From Candidatus Thorarchaeota archaeon (lineage in GTDB: Archaea > Asgardarchaeota > Thorarchaeia > Thorarchaeales > Thorarchaeaceae), in assembly GCA_003345545.1 (NCBI GenBank), contig PRDH01000003.1, forward strand, positions 1 through 64,000: a stretch of DNA of 64,000 nt, read 5' to 3'. A program made the translations under genes and the position numbers. Under the pieces are notes generated by a model. It worked only from the letters and a program-made list of their open reading frames with translations. It did no database searches and was not told the origin of the DNA. Below, piece by piece: positions 50,123 through 56,995 of this stretch (position 1 is the first letter of the stretch; every line of letters begins with the position of its first letter).

Positions 50123-50683
50123 TCACTCACTCGATTGAAAAGAATCTGTTTCAAAATCCTCTATGAGGGCTTGAACTTCGGGCCTTCCCAGCAATTTCCG
50201 CCGGGTTTCAGACATGTTATTGATAACACATGCGATGCCAACGACTGATGCACCCACACTTTCTACGAATTTCTTGACCGCCAGTACGGTGGTACCTTGT
50301 CGTAACCAGTCATCCACAATGACTACCCGATCACCAGGGTCTATAGATTCCGAAACGATTGTCAGTTTTCTATCAGCATATCGACTGAAAGGAAACACCT
50401 CTACTTGTCGATCATAGTCATCAGGAATGTAGAATATTGAACGTGCAGGAACGATTCCGCAGCCCATGTAGTAGGCGATAGCACTGCCCAAAGCGATACC
50501 ACGTTGTTCAATGCCAATTACCTTGTTTGGCTTTACCTCTAGTAGCGGTTTTGCAAGTTCTACAACTGCTTGGTGGAACACATCGGGATGCTCAAGCAGC
50601 CTGCTGATATCGCAAACTGCCTTTCCAGGGGTTGGCCAGTCCTTGATCACCTCAACGTAGTTTCTAAAATCCATGTCAGCCAT
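50123..50683 (-). CDS. Adenine phosphoribosyltransferase-like protein
   Basis: The protein of about 186 residues is a type I phosphoribosyltransferase. It has FRNYVEVIKDWPTPGK at the start, KVIGIEQRGIALGSAIAYYM for the base-binding region and the PRPP motif RVVIVDDWLRQGTT. It is closest to Apt proteins but lacks an obvious adenine-specific signature, so another purine or a regulatory role is possible. The ATG at 50683 or the one three codons later is likely; the longer frame to 50713 is rejected. Confidence 0.8.
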   Translation of the reverse strand: MADMDFRNYVEVIKDWPTPGKAVCDISRLLEHPDVFHQAVVELAKPLLEVKPNKVIGIEQRGIALGSAIAYYMGCGIVPARSIFYIPDDYDRQVEVFPFSRYADRKLTIVSESIDPGDRVVIVDDWLRQGTTVLAVKKFVESVGASVVGIACVINNMSETRRKLLGRPEVQALIEDFETDSFQSSE

Positions 50684-50816
50684 CGCTCCGTTGTCAGAGC
50701 CATCTCCAAGCAAGACTTAATCCTTTCGTTACTGATGTGAATCGCAGCTTTTCCGATACCAGACGCGAAACAGTTAATTTGCGAAATCTATTATTCTAGA
50801 TTGGGAGTCTGGTCAT

Positions 50817-52160
50817 TTGATAGTACCCGGAACAACTATCTCACTTACGCTGATGCCCACGTATATCGAGGTAAGAGACAAAGGCGTTATCAAAAAGAAA
50901 ATACCACTGAAAGCTAGGTCCTTTGAAGATATTTCACTGGAGCTCCAGAAGTACTTCAGATATCTGAGCAAACGACTTGCGCCTGGAGTACTGGATGAAA
51001 CACTAGTCAGAATCGGTCTCCCCAGAGCTCGAAGGATTCTCCATGAGCCTGAACCTGAGCCTGAATCAACCATCGAAGAACCTGTCATTGAAGCTGCCAA
51101 AGCACCAAGCGCACCACAGAGATTCGAGGAACCTCCAGCAGAAACAAAGGAACATCCCAAAAAGAAAGGCAGGAAGAAGGGCACGAAGGAAAAGGCTGCA
51201 GTTCCTCCTACGCAGAGCCAGGGTACTAGTGCCGATGAGAAGGGAGTGATTCTGTCAAAGGACTTCGATGATATAGCAGATGCTCTTGAGGCAGTCGAAG
51301 CACTGAGTGACTCGTTTATGGCTGGGGCCAAGGAGCCCCATAGGAATGAAAAACAGGCACAAATCAGTATCAATGTTGAGGGACAGGAGGAAATCGTCGC
51401 CTCTGGAAGCACGTATGTCCGAGCACCTGAAAACGTAAGAGGACCGGAAAAAGAGACTGTCACAACAGAAGAACCGGAGTTTGTTGAGATTGTTGCTGAA
51501 ACCATTGGTGAAGAGATACTCCCAAAGGCAGCAGAAGAAATATCGCTCCCTGTCACGCCTGCTCATCAGATAAAGCCGATTACAGAATGCAAAGCCCTAC
51601 TTCTGGGAGAAACAGGAGTTGGCAAACGATGCCTGAGTGCCAAGGCTGGGATTATGTCGCTTGTTATTAACGAAGAAACGAATGAGGTATCCCCATATAT
51701 CTATAACAGAGTCTTCGAAGGCGCGAACCACAGAATCAGTCTGAATACTTGGTCATTTGACCTGGCAGTGAAATCCAAACTGCCGAGGAAGGAGTTCTAT
51801 TCTAATGCCCAAGTGATAATCGTCGTCTACGCCGCGTCCGATCGATGGTCCTTCGAAAGCATAGATTTCTGGCTAAGAGAAGCGTCAATTTCATGTGAAA
51901 ACAACTTGCCAATTGTAATTGTTGGAAACAAAATTGACCTGCGTACAGAAGGCGGAGATGATTCAGGCGAGGAGCACGTGAGCCACGAAGAAGGATTTCA
52001 ATTCGCTGAAGAATTAGCAAAGAGGTTTTCTACGAGGCAGGGGCTCCATCCCGTGGCCTTCATTGAAACATCATGCTTGACAGGGGAGAATATAGAGAGC
52101 GTATTCAAGACTGCTGCAGGCCTCTTCGAGAACAGCCTACAAAAGCTGACCGCGCAGTAA
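50817..52160 (+). CDS. Ras/Rab-like GTPase-fold protein with degenerate nucleotide motifs and long disordered N-extension
   Basis: The 447-residue protein has a small beta-rich N-unit (1-60, TISLTLMPTYIEVRDKGVIK). A charged low-complexity linker (about 75-250, with EPEPEPE, KKKGRKKGTKEK and Glu/Pro runs) leads to a Ras-like domain (about 255-447). G1 is GETGVGKRC (264-272), so the Mg-binding Ser/Thr after K270 is Arg (R271). G3, normally DTAGQ, is LNTWSFDLAV, lacking DxxG. G4 NKID (371-374) and G5 ETSCLTGENI are intact. So guanine binding is likely but GTP hydrolysis and Mg coordination are doubtful (inference). The TTG start has GGGAG upstream. It could be a scaffold. Confidence 0.8.
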   Translation: MIVPGTTISLTLMPTYIEVRDKGVIKKKIPLKARSFEDISLELQKYFRYLSKRLAPGVLDETLVRIGLPRARRILHEPEPEPESTIEEPVIEAAKAPSAPQRFEEPPAETKEHPKKKGRKKGTKEKAAVPPTQSQGTSADEKGVILSKDFDDIADALEAVEALSDSFMAGAKEPHRNEKQAQISINVEGQEEIVASGSTYVRAPENVRGPEKETVTTEEPEFVEIVAETIGEEILPKAAEEISLPVTPAHQIKPITECKALLLGETGVGKRCLSAKAGIMSLVINEETNEVSPYIYNRVFEGANHRISLNTWSFDLAVKSKLPRKEFYSNAQVIIVVYAASDRWSFESIDFWLREASISCENNLPIVIVGNKIDLRTEGGDDSGEEHVSHEEGFQFAEELAKRFSTRQGLHPVAFIETSCLTGENIESVFKTAAGLFENSLQKLTAQ

Positions 52161-52299
52161 GGCTTCAAAAGCGCCACTGACTCAGAGAATTCATATAGTC
52201 GTCAGGCATGACTATCAACGAACTAGACTCACTCCGAGATATCTAGCGCAGAGATGGTGACGGAATTCGACAGAATTTTGTGAGAGCTGTGGCAAGGAA

Positions 52300-52572
52300 A
52301 TGGATCCAATTGGGTCAGCCATCAGTCTAGAGGACAATTTCATCAACGATACTCGGCAAAGTCTTCACATTTGCACAGAATGCTTCAAGAAGCGTTTCAA
52401 GATAGTCACTAAAAAGAGCAGCGGTTATGGTGGTACCATCTATGAACTTGAAGAGCGCTCAACTCCAAGATTCGGATTGGGAAGTCAATCATTCAGTTGC
52501 CTGAAGTGCAATTGGGTATCCTGGAATGAGGAAGGATTGAGAGCTCATATACGTAGATGTCATCCGCAGTGA
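52300..52572 (+). CDS. Zinc-binding protein with C-terminal C2H2-like finger; N-terminus uncertain
   Basis: From the ATG at 52300 the frame encodes 90 residues. A CTEC pair lies near residue 25, and a C2H2-like finger closes the protein (FSCLKCNWVSWNEEGLRAHI followed by RRCH). The same frame continues 13 codons upstream without a start and there encodes FCESCGKE, which would pair with CTEC as a four-Cys zinc site. So the true start may lie upstream. The only nearby ATG (52254, MVTEF) is in another frame and would need a one-base shift. Neighbours are the GTPase-like gene and a convergent membrane protein gene. Confidence 0.6.
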   Translation: MDPIGSAISLEDNFINDTRQSLHICTECFKKRFKIVTKKSSGYGGTIYELEERSTPRFGLGSQSFSCLKCNWVSWNEEGLRAHIRRCHPQ

Positions 52573-52587
52573 CTATCGATTCACTGC
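52566..52587. terminator. Perfect 7-base hairpin at a convergent junction
   Basis: GCAGTGA (52566-52572) and TCACTGC (52581-52587) form a stem with an 8-base loop. The left arm contains the stop of the zinc-finger gene, and the loop begins with the stop of the convergent membrane-protein gene. Confidence 0.4.
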
Positions 52588-53199
52588 AAACTGACTGTTG
52601 TCTCTTATTATCTCATGACCTGATATTTTCAGACCAGGAATTCTTCGTGCAGCGCTCTCTAGCATTCCCATTCTGTATGTGGCAGTTCTTGGGCCCAGAC
52701 CGTGAAGCCAGTCCAGTTGAGCCATATCGAGTTTCTTATTGGCAGAAAAATACACTTTTAGGTCCTCTGCTATTGCGCGGGACCTCTCTAGCATTGCTGC
52801 AGTGAGTCCGATACCAGGTGCAGCAAAACTGAGCAGTACCCAGATGAGGATCAGCGGATCAGCACCGAATTCTGCAGAGAAGAAAGCGAATCCAAAAAAG
52901 GTCGGACAAACCAAAGACAGTATCACAAGGATAAGTGAAATGTGTTGACTGGAGTCATCGCTTCCGAGGCCTGCCATGCCAATGATATCTTGGTCAGGAG
53001 GATAGAGGTAGACAAGAACACTCCCAGATGTCAATCCAACAATGAGTGCGGATATAATAATTTGAAGCATGTATCCAAGGGTGCGGGTCTGCCATATAAG
53101 TGGGAAACTGAGAAGAGATTGTACAATCAGAGTGCCAGCAATGATCGCAGCACCAACAGCGAAACCCTGCCAGCTGAAGAATTCGTGTTTGTGGGCCAT
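52573..53199 (-). CDS. Membrane protein with about six membrane segments and a C-terminal cytoplasmic tail
   Basis: The protein of about 208 residues has hydrophobic segments from residue 12 to about 135 and a helical tail rich in basic and Leu residues (LDMAQLDWLHGLGPRTATYRM). The LHGLGPRTA piece resembles the tight turn of a helix-hairpin-helix, but this is weak. The family is not recognised. The ATG at 53199 is chosen over the frame from 53220. It faces the zinc-finger gene and is divergent from the ABC transporter array. Confidence 0.6.
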   Translation of the reverse strand: MAHKHEFFSWQGFAVGAAIIAGTLIVQSLLSFPLIWQTRTLGYMLQIIISALIVGLTSGSVLVYLYPPDQDIIGMAGLGSDDSSQHISLILVILSLVCPTFFGFAFFSAEFGADPLILIWVLLSFAAPGIGLTAAMLERSRAIAEDLKVYFSANKKLDMAQLDWLHGLGPRTATYRMGMLESAARRIPGLKISGHEIIRDNSQFAVNR

Positions 53200-53505
53200 T
53201 ATCTCATCAGACAAAACCAAGCAGACCTCTTACTATTCTATGGCTATGTAAGTCACTAATGGTGATAAAGTTAACTCATCAATCAAGCCGCTGTCACACC
53301 AAATAGCTCACTCTCATTCTAATGCCCACCTGCATTGTGGAGTTGAAACAATTACACAGATTCGATACGATTCCTACTGCATCGGTTTCGGATACCAGTT
53401 GATGCAAGCGGAATAGTACAATTCTTGATACTTGGAAGCAGTCATTTATTAGCAACCGCGATACATGTTCCATTGTCGCAGTATGTTTCGTTCGAGCGGG
53501 TTGAG
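53200..53505. promoter_or_regulatory. Intergenic region upstream of the ABC transporter array
   Basis: About 306 bases without a convincing gene. CATTTATTA at 53443-53451 could be the TATA box for the ATPase gene at 53506 (predicted leader about 34 bases). On the minus strand, AACTTTATC near 53268 could serve the divergent membrane protein. An antisense reading frame here (53294-53620) looks like chance. Confidence 0.35.
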
Positions 53506-54207
53506 ATGAATAGCGATACCATTGTTGATGTACAAGACGTTTCCCGAGTCTATAGGATGGGGGAAATTGAAGTTCATGCACTGCGAGGAGTCTCGCTGCA
53601 GATTCAGCGAGGTCAAGCAATTGGCATCATGGGGCCAAGTGGCAGCGGCAAGACCACCCTTCTGAATCTTATCGGTGCCCTTGATAGGCCGACAAGGGGT
53701 AGGGTTGTCATAGATGATGTCGATATTACAGAGATGTCTGACGACGCGCTTACTACTGTTAGGCGAAATAAAATCAGTTATGTCTTCCAATTCTTCAATC
53801 TGCTGCCTGTATTGACAGCCTATGAGAATGTGGAACTGCCACTGCTCATTGCAGGAGTGGTTGAAGACGCACGGAAAGAGCAAGTGGACCATTTGCTGTC
53901 CCTGGTCGGTCTCACTGAGAGGGCTGAACACCGACCAGACGAGTTGTCAGGCGGCGAACAACAGAGAGTCGCTATTGCTCGAGCTCTCGCCAAGCCAAAG
54001 GGTTCTGCTAGTTCCATCGTGGTCCTAGCAGACGAGCCGACTGGAGACCTAGACTACAACACTGGTAAAGAGATTCTGGATATTCTTGTATCGCTAACAA
54101 AGGGAGAGGGTGGAACGCTAATCACTGTGACGCATGATCCAGAAGTAGGCGAAAAGATGGACTATGTATACAGAATGCGCGACGGCCAGATTGAGAATCC
54201 TAAATGA
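53506..54207 (+). CDS. LolD/MacB-like ABC transporter ATP-binding subunit
   Basis: The protein of about 233 residues has Walker A GPSGSGKTT (43-51), a Q-loop in YVFQFFNLLP, signature LSGGEQQRVAIARAL, Walker B IVVLADEPTGDLD and a switch His in TVTHDPE. This is the MacB/LolD/FtsE subfamily that powers FtsX-like permeases rather than transport through the membrane. The following two permeases are its expected partners. The ATG at 53506 fits the family start; the upstream frame adds unrelated sequence. Confidence 0.9.
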   Translation: MNSDTIVDVQDVSRVYRMGEIEVHALRGVSLQIQRGQAIGIMGPSGSGKTTLLNLIGALDRPTRGRVVIDDVDITEMSDDALTTVRRNKISYVFQFFNLLPVLTAYENVELPLLIAGVVEDARKEQVDHLLSLVGLTERAEHRPDELSGGEQQRVAIARALAKPKGSASSIVVLADEPTGDLDYNTGKEILDILVSLTKGEGGTLITVTHDPEVGEKMDYVYRMRDGQIENPK

Positions 54208-54217
54208 GGTGTGATTC

Positions 54218-56995
54218 ATGACTTCAGTGCCTGTGGGCTATGAGGCGTTTCATAGCCTCAGAAGAAGGGCTGTCACTCTTCTCTGCTTTCTACTCGCGTC
54301 GACAATGACAATGGGCATTACAGTGTATGTAGATTCCTATTCGGTCCATGAGTGGGACAAGAATATTGATGTGGGCGATGTGGCGATCAGAGTTTCAGGT
54401 TATGACATAGTGGATTATGTCAGTGAGATAAGGGGACTGTCAGGAGTGACCAAGGCAGAGGCACTCCCCAGTGCATACGGACAACTGAGAAGAGCGGCGA
54501 ATCTCACGGCAGGCACTCAGGAGTTGTTTACCGATGGGCAGCTACTTGCCCCAAACCAGCAATTCACTGATACATTTCCAAACTACATCGAGCTTGTGCG
54601 TGGGAGAATGCCAGAGAATTCCACTGAGGTCGCAGTAATCAACTCATTAAACACTTACTACAATGTCAATCTTGGCGACAATCTGATCCTTGGCACAGAA
54701 AACACTGAGATGAACGTGACAGTCGTTGGATTCTATCGACATGGAGGTCAAGGAGAGTCACCATACTATTGGATGTATGAGAGTATTGCGATAGTCATGG
54801 ACGGTGTACTAGCATATTCTTATCCCTATACAGATATTCTGGTCGATGTAGATCGCGCTCCACTCACGCCTTTCAATCCTGCAGGTTCTCTTGGCTATAT
54901 GAACGGGATTGACGAAGCGATTAGGAGCCTTGATCCAAATTATAACCCTGCTTATGACCCCTATTCAGCCCTCAGTGTTGAGGACCGCCTCGCTTCTGGC
55001 ATCACGGCCTATATTCTCTGGGTTCAAGCAACGCGAATAAGTGAGATGCTAAGGGCATCAAGTATCATACTTCTTGTGATTCTTGTCACTTTCCTTGCAA
55101 TACGGCACAACGTCAATGAACGTCGATTTGAGGAAAGCATCCTCATATCAAGAGGTGCTGCAAAGGGAGATCTGGAGAAAATAGTCACCCGAGAGGTACT
55201 TGAACTGGCAATCGTATCATCTCTTCTCGGAATACCATTGGGGCTGCTCTTCAGCAGAGTAGCGATTGGGGCGACTGGCTTCTTCTCTTTCGATTTCAGC
55301 CTCTTCATCAGTGAGCCCATATTGGTCAGCCTTGAATCATTGATAATTGCAGTTATTGTCGGGCTTGTCCTTCCAATGCTCACCCTAGCAGGCTATCGTA
55401 TGGTCTATTCGACAAAGAGGAAAGCTGACGAAGAACGCGGAAAGATAGCCAAGCTAGCAAGAGGACTCAGCCTCATTCGCTGGGATGTGTTCATTACGGT
55501 CATCGCTGGTCTCCTATTGCTCGCGCTCTCGACGGGTGGGCCTTCGGCCGCAAGCAATCCTATCTTGTCGATGCTCATGTCGCTCGTTCCACTTCCTCTC
55601 TTCCTCGGAGTAGCAAGCCTCTCCATGAAGGCTTTTCGAAGAGGTGCCAATTGGATATCAAAAAGGATGAGGAGGATAGTTGGCGAGATACCATCATCTA
55701 TTGGAATTCGACGTGTCGGCAAGGAGGCTTCGTCAGCAGGAGCGGCTGCAATGGTACTAGTGTTGGCCATATGTCTGAGCTGGAACAGCGCGATCATTGA
55801 CGCATCGCTGCCTGTCACGGCTCAGAACCAGGCAAGACTTGCAGTCGGCTCTGATCTCAGTTTCAGATTGGATGAGATGAGCTATGACGTCTGGGACGAG
55901 TTCTTGACCAATGTCACAAGTCACGAACTAATCGTTGCAGGAACATTCGCCTCTACAAAACAACTCTATCTCTCAACAGATTACAGCGGCAGGACTTCGT
56001 TCCTAGCAATTGACCCTGAAGACTATTTGGGCATTGGGTACGATTATCTAGGGAACCAGCTCAACGAGTCAGAGATTGCGAGTCTAATCAATCAAATCCA
56101 GACCACTCGTGACGGAGCTATTATCACTTCAGATATTGCAGCTGCCTACAACCTCGCAGTTGGAGATGTTCTTCGTGCTTCCACGATGGAGGACGATGCT
56201 TTTCCCGTTTCTTTCAGAATACTAGGAATCACTGAGGCACTCCCCGAGATGCCTGAACAGCACGACTGGTTGTACTATGATATCCCGTACTACTATTACT
56301 GGGGGGAGCAAGTAGGCAAGTGGAGAGTCATTGTGAATCGTGAGTATTTCGGAACTCTATTCAATTTGGTCAATGAAACAAGTAACTTCCTATGTGTCAA
56401 GACCGTCGACGATGCTAATGCAACGAAAATTGTCGAGGACATTGTTCAGGAAGGTGGATTCATTGCAGTATATAATGAGGAGTGGGACAGCGTCTATAGC
56501 CGTGTACACAACATTATAGATGACGTTTCATATAAAATGGAAAGGGCGATCGACACCATGCTCACTGTACTCACAGTGGGTTCAATCGTGGGTGCATTCT
56601 CGATATATGCTGTCGAGGGGCTTCGGGACCGGAGAAGAGAGATAGCTCTTCTCAGGTCAGTCGGCGCAACAAAGAATACCATCATCATGGCTCAGGCAGC
56701 AGAGATGCTTGTGCTCGTAGTGTTCAGTCTCTTCCTTCTACTTGTCTACTCGCCTTTGTTTTTGAGTTCATCAGTGGCCTCAGCAGGAGGCTCTGCGTCC
56801 ATCTCGTATGAAGTATACCCAATCTCTGTCTTTCCCGTGATTCCATGGAACATCGTAATAGCAGTTCTCGGTTTCTTCATTCTGACCGTCACGGTATTCA
56901 TTGCAGTCACTGCAGCTCTCAGCTCAAAGATTAATCTAGCTGAGGCCCTCAACACCTCATGGGCGGAGGCAGGACCCTATGGAGGAGAAGTCTAG
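54218..56995 (+). CDS. FtsX/LolC-like permease, copy A1
   Basis: The 925-residue protein has about ten membrane segments. One N-terminal segment (about 15-35) is followed by a long extracytoplasmic domain (about 36-265). Then come six segments in the middle, a second extracytoplasmic region (about 535-750) and three terminal segments (to about 915). Two FtsX-type blocks are present, as in tandem ABC3 permeases. The segment LRRRAVTLLCFL at the start recurs in the gene at 61116. It follows the ATPase stop by 10 bases with GAGGTGTG before its ATG. Related proteins pull lipids or proteins from membranes; the cargo here is unknown. Confidence 0.88.
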   Translation: MTSVPVGYEAFHSLRRRAVTLLCFLLASTMTMGITVYVDSYSVHEWDKNIDVGDVAIRVSGYDIVDYVSEIRGLSGVTKAEALPSAYGQLRRAANLTAGTQELFTDGQLLAPNQQFTDTFPNYIELVRGRMPENSTEVAVINSLNTYYNVNLGDNLILGTENTEMNVTVVGFYRHGGQGESPYYWMYESIAIVMDGVLAYSYPYTDILVDVDRAPLTPFNPAGSLGYMNGIDEAIRSLDPNYNPAYDPYSALSVEDRLASGITAYILWVQATRISEMLRASSIILLVILVTFLAIRHNVNERRFEESILISRGAAKGDLEKIVTREVLELAIVSSLLGIPLGLLFSRVAIGATGFFSFDFSLFISEPILVSLESLIIAVIVGLVLPMLTLAGYRMVYSTKRKADEERGKIAKLARGLSLIRWDVFITVIAGLLLLALSTGGPSAASNPILSMLMSLVPLPLFLGVASLSMKAFRRGANWISKRMRRIVGEIPSSIGIRRVGKEASSAGAAAMVLVLAICLSWNSAIIDASLPVTAQNQARLAVGSDLSFRLDEMSYDVWDEFLTNVTSHELIVAGTFASTKQLYLSTDYSGRTSFLAIDPEDYLGIGYDYLGNQLNESEIASLINQIQTTRDGAIITSDIAAAYNLAVGDVLRASTMEDDAFPVSFRILGITEALPEMPEQHDWLYYDIPYYYYWGEQVGKWRVIVNREYFGTLFNLVNETSNFLCVKTVDDANATKIVEDIVQEGGFIAVYNEEWDSVYSRVHNIIDDVSYKMERAIDTMLTVLTVGSIVGAFSIYAVEGLRDRRREIALLRSVGATKNTIIMAQAAEMLVLVVFSLFLLLVYSPLFLSSSVASAGGSASISYEVYPISVFPVIPWNIVIAVLGFFILTVTVFIAVTAALSSKINLAEALNTSWAEAGPYGGEV

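Noticed and set aside
53294..53620. Minus-strand frame antisense to the start of the ATPase gene
   Set aside because: It covers the Walker A region of a clear ATPase in antisense and shows no motif.
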